Shown in pieces: positions 7,626 through 14,817 of a DNA stretch of 40,477 nucleotides. Numbering within the stretch: the stretch's first letter is position 1; every line of letters begins with the position of its first letter. Source of the stretch: Afipia sp. P52-10 (lineage in GTDB: Bacteria > Pseudomonadota > Alphaproteobacteria > Rhizobiales > Xanthobacteraceae); the NCBI RefSeq assembly GCF_000516555.1, contig NZ_AZSJ01000003.1, positions 171,982-212,458 on the forward strand, in the 5' to 3' direction. Made by a program: the position numbers and the translations under genes. The notes beneath the pieces are model-generated. The model saw nothing but the letters and a program-made list of their open reading frames with translations. It did no database searches and was not told the DNA's origin.

Positions 7626-8402
7626 TTAGAACAACGATCCCTGATCACTCGACACCGGTTTGCGCGAAACCCGAGCGCGCGCGCGTTTCGCCTCTGCTTC
7701 CGCCTTCGCCTCGGCCGCCTCTCGCGCGACCTCCTCGGCGGAGATCGGCGCAATCAGTCCCGCATCGTCATTGACCACGCGATTGACCGCAGTCGAAACC
7801 TCATGCCAGGCGAACGTACCGACCGGCGGCGCGGCGAGCAACGCCATCGCCTCGTCGAGCGGACTGTCGATGCAATCGAGCCAGCGCGGGAACGCCTCCG
7901 GCGCGATCGTGACCGGCATGCGATGATGCAAGGAGCTCAGATCGGGGCTCGCCGCCGTCGTGACGATGGCGACGGTGTCGACCTCCTCGCCATTCGGCCC
8001 GGCCCAGGTCTCATAGACGGCGGCAAAGGCGATCGGCCCGCCCGCTGTGGGATGGATGTAGAGCGGCCGCTTGCGCGTGCCCATGTCCTGCCATTCGAAA
8101 TAGCCGTCAGCAGGAATGAGGCAGCGGCGGTGGCGGATCGCGTTGCGGAACGCCGGCTTCTCGACGATGGTTTCGGCGCGCGCATTGATGACCAGTCCGA
8201 ACTTCGCCGGCTCCTTCGCCCAGGCCGGCAGAAAGGCCCAGCGCATCAAGCGAAACTGCCGCCCGCCGCTTTCCTGCAGGACGACAGGAACGGGTTGGGT
8301 CGGCGCGATGTTGAAGCGCGGCGGAAAGTTCGGACCATGTGGATAGCCGAACATCTGCCGGATGGCTTCCGGTGACGACACGATGACGAACCGCCCACAC
8401 AT
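7626..8402 (-). CDS. SRAP-domain protein (abasic-site cross-linking DNA repair, YedK/HMCES family)
   Basis: A 258-residue SOS response-associated peptidase family protein. Such proteins form a covalent thiazolidine link through Cys2 with abasic sites in single-stranded DNA, protecting them during replication. All catalytic residues are present: Cys2 (MCGRF start), Asn73 (VINARAE), Glu103 (FEW) and His160 (LHHRMPV), matching Cys2, Asn75, Glu105 and His160 of E. coli YedK. The catalytic Cys must follow the initiator Met, which fixes the start at 8402; the longer reading to 8462 is wrong. The C-terminus (about 225-258) is a Lys/Arg/Ala-rich tail. I see no GTTC-N7-GTTC LexA box in the 69-base upstream gap, so SOS control is not supported. 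Confidence 0.95.
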   Translation of the reverse strand: MCGRFVIVSSPEAIRQMFGYPHGPNFPPRFNIAPTQPVPVVLQESGGRQFRLMRWAFLPAWAKEPAKFGLVINARAETIVEKPAFRNAIRHRRCLIPADGYFEWQDMGTRKRPLYIHPTAGGPIAFAAVYETWAGPNGEEVDTVAIVTTAASPDLSSLHHRMPVTIAPEAFPRWLDCIDSPLDEAMALLAAPPVGTFAWHEVSTAVNRVVNDDAGLIAPISAEEVAREAAEAKAEAEAKRARARVSRKPVSSDQGSLF

Positions 8403-8471
8403 CGAACAAATTTTCCAAACTGGCCGAGAGGAGTCTCGGATTTCAGCGGGAATTAACCACAAAGCCCAACA

Positions 8472-9005
8472 ATGCGGCAGATGAGATCAGCCCCTGTTGA
8501 TATGTGTTCCCCTGCCCTGGGGCCGGACGCGTTGAGCGCGCAGGCGCTGGCAGCCGCCCACATCAATCCCCATACGCGGCTTGCGACCGATTACCTCAAT
8601 CATTTCAACGAAGCGATCATGCTGCTGGACATGATCCCGGCCATGCCCGAATGCGCCGAGGATTTTCTGAGCTGGCAGCCGCTCAGTTATCGCGAACATT
8701 TCCGGCAGTCGAACTTCACGGGCCGCGAACTGGCCATCGCCGCCTACGATGCGGCCGATCCCGAGATCCGAGCGCGGTTCGATGGGCTCTGCGAGACATT
8801 GACCGGAATCCTCGTCGCCATCCGCAACGCCATGACCGAGACCACCCGCGACGCAACGCGGCTGCGGCTGGCGGCCCAGGCAAGCGACTGGCTCAAGCCG
8901 CTGGTCGTCCAGATGGGCGGGGTCATCAATGGCGCTGCCGCCGCGGTGGCGCCACGGGTCGAGCCGCAGAGTGACGCTGACCGGATCATGTCGGCGAGGT
9001 TATGA
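8472..9005 (+). CDS. Conserved hypothetical protein, coupled to Nudix gene
   Basis: A 177-residue, mostly helical, soluble protein I do not recognise by name. No signal peptide or membrane segment. Visible features: NHFNEAIMLLDMIP (about 43-56), a YREHF-QSNF-TGRELAIAAYD segment (about 73-92), and a long amphipathic helix (about 105-150). Its TGA stop overlaps the ATG of the downstream Nudix gene (ATGA at 9002-9005), so the two are translationally coupled. The start is uncertain: ATGs at 8472, 8481 and 8502 are in frame and none has a strong ribosome binding site. It is divergent from the SRAP gene. Confidence 0.75.
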   Translation: MRQMRSAPVDMCSPALGPDALSAQALAAAHINPHTRLATDYLNHFNEAIMLLDMIPAMPECAEDFLSWQPLSYREHFRQSNFTGRELAIAAYDAADPEIRARFDGLCETLTGILVAIRNAMTETTRDATRLRLAAQASDWLKPLVVQMGGVINGAAAAVAPRVEPQSDADRIMSARL

Positions 9006-9433
9006 CGATGTCCCGCCCCGCACCCGAACTGGCGGTCAGCGCCGCGATCTTTCGGCAGACAAACGTGCTGATCGTTCAACGCGCCAGCGCGCCGGCGAAG
9101 GGACTTTGGACGCTGCCGGGCGGGCGGGTGGAAGTCGGCGAGACGCTGCTGGAGGCGCTCAAACGCGAGGTGCTCGAGGAAACCGCGCTGACGATCGACG
9201 TGATCGATCTCGCCGGCTATCGCGAGATTATCCTGCCGCAGGCGGTGGGTGAGCGCGGACGCCATTTCGTCATCCTGCCCTTCGCCGCCCGCTGGCGCGC
9301 GGGCGACGTCGCGCTCAACGACGAACTCAAGGACGCCCGCTGGATGCCGGTCGGCGACGTCGCAACCCTTCCCACCACCGACGGGCTGATCGATATCCTC
9401 AGGCAGGCCGAGCGGCTGTTGGCTGCGCCCTGA
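9002..9433 (+). CDS. Nudix hydrolase
   Basis: A 143-residue single-domain Nudix hydrolase, which cleaves nucleoside diphosphates linked to another group X in a Mg-dependent way. The Nudix box is G41-x5-E47-x7-R55-E56-VL-E59-E60-T-A-L; the only departure is Ala in place of the final Gly, which is common. The metal-binding Glu residues are intact. The fold start LAVSAAIFRQTNVLIVQRA and the GLWTLPGG motif resemble the MutT/ADP-ribose pyrophosphatase-like group, but substrate cannot be inferred. Start overlaps the stop of the upstream gene by four bases; a second ATG lies at 9008. Confidence 0.92.
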   Translation: MTMSRPAPELAVSAAIFRQTNVLIVQRASAPAKGLWTLPGGRVEVGETLLEALKREVLEETALTIDVIDLAGYREIILPQAVGERGRHFVILPFAARWRAGDVALNDELKDARWMPVGDVATLPTTDGLIDILRQAERLLAAP

Positions 9434-9538
9434 TTTCGCCCGGAAATCGGCGGAACAGGCTCATCAGACGCCGCAGCGGCTTGCCTCGCCTGCGACGACC
9501 GGTCATATGACCGGCAACTCTGCGGACCGCGCCCAACC

Positions 9539-9931
9539 ATGCGACAGACGGCTTTCGTTCTCGTTCTCGCAGCCTGCCTCGTCGGCGCAGGCCTCGTCTC
9601 CCCGCGCCTCGCGCAGGCGCAGGATGCGGCCGCGCCGTTCGACGGCGACCTGCAGCGCTTCGCCGAGATCCTCGGTTCGCTGCACTACCTGCGCGAGATC
9701 TGTGGCGCCAACGAAGGCCAGAAGTGGCGCGACGAGATGCAGGCGCTGGTGGATGCCGAAACGCCGTCCGGCGAACGCCGCGCGCGGTTGATCGCGAGTT
9801 TCAACCGCGGCTATTATGGCTTCCAGCAGACCTATCGCACCTGCACACCGGCTGCGACCCTGGCGATCAAGCGCTACCTGGCGGAAGGCTCGAAGATCTC
9901 CCGCGACCTCACCGCGCGCTACGCCAACTAG
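9539..9931 (+). CDS. TIGR02301 family secreted protein
   Basis: A 130-residue exported protein. Signal peptide: hydrophobic 5-20, cleavage near LAQA-Q (about 27). The mature part has DLQRFAEILGSLHYLREICG, W-R-DEM, RRARLIASFNRGYYGFQQTYRTCT and IKRYLAEG-KISRDL, the pattern of the alphaproteobacterial TIGR02301 family, with two Cys (about 55 and 102) that may form a disulfide in the periplasm. The family has no known function. It follows the Nudix gene by 105 bases on the same strand, an arrangement I recall as common in Rhizobiales. Confidence 0.85.
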   Translation: MRQTAFVLVLAACLVGAGLVSPRLAQAQDAAAPFDGDLQRFAEILGSLHYLREICGANEGQKWRDEMQALVDAETPSGERRARLIASFNRGYYGFQQTYRTCTPAATLAIKRYLAEGSKISRDLTARYAN

Positions 9932-10265
9932 GCTCGCCGAGCGAATTATAAAAGCCGAATTTCCTGCGTCACCTGAACTGGTCTCCGCATCGCGCGCACA
10001 GAGCGCGAACTGTTAGGAATCACGGTCGAATCAAGGCAACGACGTGCGTGATTCGCGCGCACCCGAACGCATCTTCGCGCGTCTTGCAGGTGTTGCCCGG
10101 GAGCGACGGCAAACGCTTTTCGACCTCTTAACCGATTGCCGCGAAAGCCAATTAACCTTTCCTAAAGATGTGGGCTAGGCGTCGCCGCAACCCATGCTAG
10201 ACAGGATTCACATCCGCTTTGGAATCGCTCGCAAACCCGCGCTTCCAGCTGCTTCTGTGAGGCCC
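9932..10265. other. Non-coding gap upstream of small conserved gene
   Basis: No gene is supported in these 334 bases. The last 140 bases are more AT-rich and hold two TTAACC boxes (about 10127-10132 and 10152-10157). The second reads TTAA-CCTTTCC-TAAA (10152-10166), one base away from the CtrA-type layout TTAA-N7-TTAA. This is a weak hint of promoter activity for the gene at 10266. Confidence 0.4.
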
Positions 10266-10520
10266 ATGTCCGTTTCCGCCACCGACGATCTGCTCGCCGA
10301 CGACGCACAAAAGCGGGCCGCGCTATTTTATCTGAACGAAGCCTGGGCCGAGGCCCGCCTCGAGGGAATCGACGGCGACTGCCTGGCACAGGCGAGCCTG
10401 TTCACCGCCTTTGCCGAACTCGTCACCACCTATGGCGAGGACGCCGTGGCGAAATTCGTCGAGGGCCTGTCGACGCGAGTGAAGAACGGCGAGTTCTCGA
10501 TCACCACCGCGCGCCAGTAA
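10266..10520 (+). CDS. Small conserved protein of unknown function
   Basis: An 84-residue acidic, helical, cytoplasmic protein: MSVSATDDLLADDAQKRAALF, then a segment with EAWAEARLEGIDGDCLAQASLF, FAELVTTYGEDAVAKFVEGL and a short basic tail. No known domain. I recall close relatives in Bradyrhizobium genomes only as hypotheticals. I chose the ATG at 10266, which follows GTGAGG and begins the acidic domain; the longer reading from 10194 adds a basic segment without a ribosome binding site. It converges with pyrC, with 77 bases between the stops. Confidence 0.7.
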   Translation: MSVSATDDLLADDAQKRAALFYLNEAWAEARLEGIDGDCLAQASLFTAFAELVTTYGEDAVAKFVEGLSTRVKNGEFSITTARQ

Positions 10521-10597
10521 ACCAGTTTGCCTCGTCAGCCGGACAGCACGCCCCACCTCGGGCGCACCAATCCAGATGCCAAATAAGGCAGCGAGGG

Positions 10598-11932
10598 TTA
10601 GGCCTTCAGCGTCTCCATGAAACGAATCGGCTCGCCGCATGACGGCGTCAGCAATTCGCCCTGCCACATCACCCGTTTGCCGCGAACGAAGGTGCCGACC
10701 GGCCAACCCTTCACCTTGACGCCATCGTAGGGCGTCCAGCCGGCACGCGAAGCCATCCACTGGTTGGTGATGGTCTCCTCGCGCTTCAGATCGACGATGG
10801 TCAGATCGGCATCGTAGCCGGCCATGATCCGGCCCTTGCAGGCGATGTTGAACAGACGCTGCGGCCCGGCACTGGTGAGATCGACGAAACGGGCGAGCGA
10901 CAGACGACCTGCATTCACATGGTCGAGCATGATCGGCACCAGCGTCTGCACGCCGGTCATGCCCGACGGCGACGCGGGATAGGTCTTCGCCTTCTCTTCC
11001 AGCGTATGCGGCGCGTGGTCGGAGCCGAGCACATCGACGACGCCCTGCTCCACGCCCTTCCAGATGCCGGCCCGGTGCTCCGCGTCGCGCACCGGCGGGT
11101 TCATCTGTGCACGGGTGCCGAGCCGCTCGTAGCACTCGGGCGCGGTCAGCGTCAGGTGATGCGGCGTCACCTCGACGGAGGCGACATCGCGATGGTCTTT
11201 CAGGAACTCCATCTCCTCCTTGGTGGAGATGTGCAGCACATGGATGCGCTTGCCGTACTCGCGCGCGATTGTCACCAGCCGCTGCGTCGCCGTCAGCGCC
11301 GCGATCTCGTCACGCCACACCGGATGCGACCGCGGATCGCCTTCGACGCGCAGTCCCTTGCGCTCGTTCAGTCGGTACTCGTCCTCCGCATGAAATGCGG
11401 CACGACGGCGGATCACGCTGAGGATCTTGCGCAAGCCGTCGTCGTCCTCCACCAGCAGGCTGCCGGTGGATGAGCCGATGAAAACCTTGACCCCCGCGCA
11501 GCCGACCGCCCGCTCCAGCACGGGAAGCTGCTCGTAGTTCTCGCGGGTGCCGCCGATGTAGAAGGCGAAATCGCAATGCATGCGATGGGACGCGCGGCGG
11601 ATCTTGTCGGAAAAGGTCTCCTCGGTGATCGTCAGCGGATCGGTGTTCGGCATCTCGAAGACACCGGTGACGCCGCCCATGACTGCGGCCCGCGAGCCGG
11701 TTTCGAGGTCTTCCTTGTGCATGAGGCCGGGTTCGCGGAAGTGAACCTGCGTATCGATCACACCGGGCAGGATGTGCAGGCCCTTGCACTCGATCACCTC
11801 GGCCGCCGAGGCGCCGGACAGTCCGCCGATCGCCGCGATCCGGCCATCCTTGATGGCAAGATCGCACTGGATTTCGCCATCCTGGTTGACGACGGTGCCC
11901 GACTTCAGAATCACATCGTAACGTGCACTCAT
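10598..11932 (-). CDS. pyrC: Dihydroorotase
   Basis: A 444-residue amidohydrolase that cyclises N-carbamoyl-aspartate to dihydroorotate, step three of pyrimidine synthesis. Visible motifs: PGVIDTQVHFREPG (57-69), MPNTDPL (94-100), Lys149 in GVKVFIGSSTG (probable carboxylated bridging Lys), HAEDE (about 196), HVLHIST (about 237), TPHHL (about 260) and the catalytic Asp in GSDHAPHT (about 308). The first metal His of the usual DxHVH is Gln62 here; I recall DxQVHFREPG in a subgroup of bacterial dihydroorotases, so this is likely a family trait. Allantoinase and dihydropyrimidinase are alternatives but the HFREPG signature favours dihydroorotase. No pyrB is adjacent; the neighbour on the far side is ygfZ, divergent. 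Confidence 0.9.
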   Translation of the reverse strand: MSARYDVILKSGTVVNQDGEIQCDLAIKDGRIAAIGGLSGASAAEVIECKGLHILPGVIDTQVHFREPGLMHKEDLETGSRAAVMGGVTGVFEMPNTDPLTITEETFSDKIRRASHRMHCDFAFYIGGTRENYEQLPVLERAVGCAGVKVFIGSSTGSLLVEDDDGLRKILSVIRRRAAFHAEDEYRLNERKGLRVEGDPRSHPVWRDEIAALTATQRLVTIAREYGKRIHVLHISTKEEMEFLKDHRDVASVEVTPHHLTLTAPECYERLGTRAQMNPPVRDAEHRAGIWKGVEQGVVDVLGSDHAPHTLEEKAKTYPASPSGMTGVQTLVPIMLDHVNAGRLSLARFVDLTSAGPQRLFNIACKGRIMAGYDADLTIVDLKREETITNQWMASRAGWTPYDGVKVKGWPVGTFVRGKRVMWQGELLTPSCGEPIRFMETLKA

Positions 11933-12030
11933 AGGTTCTCCGGTCCCGACTGTTCGCGCCGGCGAAGCGGCCCTTGTCTGCTCTGCCTCCGCGCCTTACG
12001 TTCCACCGCAGTAGCAAGAGCAATCGCAAG

Positions 12031-12909
12031 ATGAAAGCAGCGTTTCTTCCCGATCGCGGTGTCGTCAAGGTCAGCGGCGACGACGCGCGGCATTTCCTCA
12101 ACAATCTGGTGACCTCCGAGCTCGCCGATGTGCAGCCCGGAACCGCGCGGTTTGCTGCCCTGCTCACACCGCAGGGCAAGATCGTCGCGGACTTTCTGGT
12201 TACAGAGGCGCCCGCGGGCCATGGCGGCGGCTTCCTGCTCGACTGCCCGAAACCGCTTGCGGCAGCCCTCGCCACCAAGCTCGGCTTCTACAAGCTGCGC
12301 GCCAAGGTGACGGTGGACAACCTCACTGACCAGCTCGGCGTGCTGGCAGCCTGGGACGGCAGGCCGTCGATGATGCCCGATCTCGCCTTCGCCGATCCGC
12401 GCAACAGCGAGCTGGGCTACCGCGTGCTGGTGCCGCAGGAGCTGGCCTCCAAGCTCGCGGGCGTGCTGGGCGCCGACCTCGCCGACGCAGCGGCCTACGA
12501 GGCGCACCGGATCGCCTGCGGCGTGCCGGCGGGCGGCCTCGATTTCGCCTATGGCGACGCCTTCCCGCACGAGACCAACATGGACCGCCTCCACGGCGTG
12601 AACTTCGACAAGGGCTGCTATATCGGCCAGGAAGTGGTCTCGCGCATGCAACATCGCGGCACCGCGCGCACGCGCACCATCCGTCTTGCGGTGGACGGTC
12701 TGCCGCCAACCGGCAGCGAGATCGTTGCCGACGGCAAGACGGTCGGCACGATGGGATCGTCGGCCGCGGGCCGCGGCCTCGCCCTGCTGCGCCTCGACAA
12801 GGTTGCCGACGCGATCGCAAAAGGGGCATCCTTGTCGGCGGGTGGAATCACGGTATCTCCGGTCGATCCGGCCGATATCCGGCTGCCTGAGAAACACACC
12901 GCGCTTTAG
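12031..12909 (+). CDS. ygfZ: Folate-binding protein YgfZ/IBA57-like
   Basis: A 292-residue aminomethyltransferase-fold protein that, with tetrahydrofolate, helps assemble or repair certain [4Fe-4S] enzymes such as MiaB. The family signature K-G-C-Y-x-G-Q-E is complete at about 194-201, with the essential Cys196, followed by VVSRMQHRG. The N-terminal half is the GcvT-like folate domain (VSGDDARHFLNNLVT at 15-29). I chose ATG 12031 rather than the TTG at 11974 that adds a basic extension. First gene of a co-directional run with tag. nadA in this window and MiaB-type proteins elsewhere are Fe-S enzymes, but no direct link can be read from sequence. Confidence 0.93.
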   Translation: MKAAFLPDRGVVKVSGDDARHFLNNLVTSELADVQPGTARFAALLTPQGKIVADFLVTEAPAGHGGGFLLDCPKPLAAALATKLGFYKLRAKVTVDNLTDQLGVLAAWDGRPSMMPDLAFADPRNSELGYRVLVPQELASKLAGVLGADLADAAAYEAHRIACGVPAGGLDFAYGDAFPHETNMDRLHGVNFDKGCYIGQEVVSRMQHRGTARTRTIRLAVDGLPPTGSEIVADGKTVGTMGSSAAGRGLALLRLDKVADAIAKGASLSAGGITVSPVDPADIRLPEKHTAL

Positions 12910-12939
12910 AACAGACCGCGCTTTGAAGATCACACGCCG

Positions 12940-13563
12940 ATGAGAACCGCCCGCCTGCATGCCGACGGCCTGCACCGCTGCCCCTGGCCCGGCGACGATC
13001 CGTTTTACATGGCCTATCACGACGACGAATGGGGCGTGCCCGAATATGACGACCGGGCGCTGTTCGAAAAGCTGATCCTCGACGGATTCCAGGCCGGCCT
13101 CTCCTGGATCACGATCCTGCGCAAGCGCGAGAACTTCCGCAAAGCCTTCGACAACTTCGAGCCGAAGGCGATCGCCAAGTATGACGCGAAGAAGATCGAG
13201 GCGCTGATGAACGACGCAGGCATCGTCCGCAACCGCGCCAAGATCGAAGGCACGGTGGCAAGCGCGAAAGCCTATCTGAAGATCATGGACGAAGGTCCCG
13301 GCTTCTCCAAGCTGCTGTGGAGCTACGTCGGTGGCAAGCCGAAGGTGAATGCATTCAAGACTACGGCGAGCGTGCCTGCCTCCACGCCGATCTCGATCGC
13401 GATCTCGAAGGAGCTGTCGTCACGCGGCTTCAAGTTCGTCGGGCCGACGATCGTCTACGCTTTCATGCAGGCGACCGGAATGGTCAACGACCATCTCGTC
13501 ACCTGCCATTGCTACGCGACCTGCGGCAAACCCAAGCGCAAGTCGCGCCCACGCGCGACATGA
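12940..13563 (+). CDS. tag: DNA-3-methyladenine glycosylase I
   Basis: A 207-residue Tag glycosylase that removes 3-methyladenine from alkylated DNA. The zinc-binding residues are all present: Cys14, His27, His185 and Cys189 (matching Cys4, His17, His175, Cys179 of E. coli Tag). Conserved blocks: AYHDDEWGVPEYDD (25-38), FQAGLSWITILRKRENFRKAF (50-70), AGIVRNRAKIE and SRGFKFVGPTIVYAFMQATGMVNDHL. The E. coli base-binding Glu38 aligns with Asp48 here (ILDGFQAG for LEGQQAG), a conservative but notable change. The C-terminus is basic (KPKRKSRPRAT). The TGA stop overlaps the ATG of the next gene (ATGA at 13560-13563). Confidence 0.95.
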   Translation: MRTARLHADGLHRCPWPGDDPFYMAYHDDEWGVPEYDDRALFEKLILDGFQAGLSWITILRKRENFRKAFDNFEPKAIAKYDAKKIEALMNDAGIVRNRAKIEGTVASAKAYLKIMDEGPGFSKLLWSYVGGKPKVNAFKTTASVPASTPISIAISKELSSRGFKFVGPTIVYAFMQATGMVNDHLVTCHCYATCGKPKRKSRPRAT

Positions 13564-14192
13564 CGCCGAAACCGGCGACGCCTGTTGCACCCGTTCGTGG
13601 GGCCGAGAAACGCGCCTGGCAGCGCATGCTGTCAGGCCGGCGATTGAACCTGCTCGATCCCTCGCCGCTGGATATCGAGATCGGCGATATCGCCCACGGT
13701 CTTGCCCGCGTCGCGCGCTGGAACGGACAGACCATCGGCGCCCACATCTTCTCGGTCGCCCAGCACACACTGCTGGTGGAAGCCGTCCTGCGCACGCAGT
13801 TACCGCGCGCCGACGACCGCATCCGTCTCGCTGTGCTGCTGCACGACGCTCCCGAATACGTCATCGGCGACATGATCTCGCCGTTCAAGGCGGTGATCGG
13901 CGGTTCCTACAAGGCGGTCGAGAAGCGCCTGCTGTCGGCAATCCATGTGCGATTCGGCCTGCCGCCGGTGCTGCCGGCGGAGTTCACCGCCTGGATCAAG
14001 GCGGCCGATGCGGGCGCGGCCTACCTCGAAGCCACCCGTCTCGCCGGTTTCAAGGACGCGGAGGCGCGCAAGTTCTTCGGCAAACCACCGCATTTGAGCG
14101 AAACGGCGGAGGCGGATTTTCTGACGCCTTGGGCCGCGGGCAAGGCTGAAAAGCGATTCCTTGCCCGTTTCGAAGCGTTGAAGCCGGTTTGA
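13560..14192 (+). CDS. YfbR-like HD-domain 5'-nucleotidase/phosphohydrolase
   Basis: A 210-residue HD-superfamily metal-dependent phosphohydrolase. The residues of the E. coli 5'-deoxynucleotidase YfbR are matched in order: Arg53-Trp54, His62, the His95-Asp96 doublet, Glu99 and Asp104 (HDAPEYVIGDMISPFK), and a later Asp in KAADAGAAYLEA (about 150). YfbR dephosphorylates deoxynucleoside 5'-monophosphates; substrate here is inferred. Start ATG overlaps the tag stop by four bases, so the enzyme is co-translated with a DNA-repair glycosylase, which would suit a role in clearing nucleotides. I rejected the longer frame starting at 13317 because it lies inside tag. Confidence 0.85.
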   Translation: MTPKPATPVAPVRGAEKRAWQRMLSGRRLNLLDPSPLDIEIGDIAHGLARVARWNGQTIGAHIFSVAQHTLLVEAVLRTQLPRADDRIRLAVLLHDAPEYVIGDMISPFKAVIGGSYKAVEKRLLSAIHVRFGLPPVLPAEFTAWIKAADAGAAYLEATRLAGFKDAEARKFFGKPPHLSETAEADFLTPWAAGKAEKRFLARFEALKPV

Positions 14193-14242
14193 CGGCTTCC
14201 GCCGCGCAACCGGGCGACCTATAATTCGCGGTCCTGGATTCT

Positions 14243-14265
14243 GTTCCGGCCACATGGGCCGGAAC
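14243..14265. other. Stem-loop ahead of phosphatase gene
   Basis: A perfect 9-bp stem GTTCCGGCC/GGCCGGAAC with loop ACATG ends 27 bases before the ATG of the PTP-like gene. No T-run follows, so it is not a classical terminator; it may be a leader structure or a transcript-end hairpin for the HD gene. Confidence 0.55.
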
Positions 14266-14292
14266 TCGCGTCGCGCATCAGAAGGAAACGCC

Positions 14293-14799
14293 ATGCTTCA
14301 CGTCTGCTCGCTCGCCCATCTGCCCGGTACGGTGCAGACGACCGGCGCGAGCCATGTGATCACTGTGATGGCCGATGTCGGCAAGGTGCAGCGGCCACCG
14401 TCGATTCAGGAGGCCAACCATCTGGTGATTTCGATGGACGACATCATCGCCGAGGCGGAAGGATTCACTGCCCCCGCGCTGGACCATGTCGAACGCGTGC
14501 TGGATTTCGGCCGCAGTTGGAACCGCGCCGCGCCGATGGTCATCCACTGCTACGCCGGCATCAGCCGCTCCACCGCCAGCGCTTTCGCCATTGCCTGCGC
14601 GCTGAATCCCGGCCGCTCGGAATCGCAGATCGCCCGCTGCATCCGCGATGCGTCTCCCAGCGCCTATCCCAACCGGCTGATCGTCACCCATGCCGACAAG
14701 CTGCTCGGCCGCAACGGACGCATGATCCGCGCTCTCGACGAAATCGGCCCCGGCAACATGACCATCGAAGGCCGGCCCTTCTGCATCGACCTCGATTGA
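14293..14799 (+). CDS. Protein-tyrosine/dual-specificity phosphatase-like protein
   Basis: A 168-residue protein with the phosphatase P-loop HCYAGISRS (85-93), in which Cys86 is the nucleophile and Arg92 binds phosphate (HCx5RS). The preceding VISMDDI (45-51) offers Asp49/Asp50 as possible general acid. The rest is compact with no membrane segment. It is soluble and could act on phosphotyrosine, inositol phosphates or other phosphate esters. I recall similar 160-170 residue proteins throughout Rhizobiales annotated as tyrosine phosphatase family. GAAGGAAA at 14280-14287 is a fair ribosome binding site. NadQ starts 18 bases downstream, so the two are probably cotranscribed. Confidence 0.85.
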   Translation: MLHVCSLAHLPGTVQTTGASHVITVMADVGKVQRPPSIQEANHLVISMDDIIAEAEGFTAPALDHVERVLDFGRSWNRAAPMVIHCYAGISRSTASAFAIACALNPGRSESQIARCIRDASPSAYPNRLIVTHADKLLGRNGRMIRALDEIGPGNMTIEGRPFCIDLD

Positions 14800-14817
14800 T
14801 CGCGCGGTTTCTGCGCG

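Noticed and set aside
8403-8471. LexA (SOS) box in front of the SRAP gene
   Set aside because: No GTTC-N7-GTTC or GAAC-N7-GAAC pair is present; the two GTTC words found are 12 bases apart.
13317-13559. Longer start for the HD phosphohydrolase at 13317
   Set aside because: That segment lies inside tag in another frame; the ATG at 13560 overlapping the tag stop explains the gene better.
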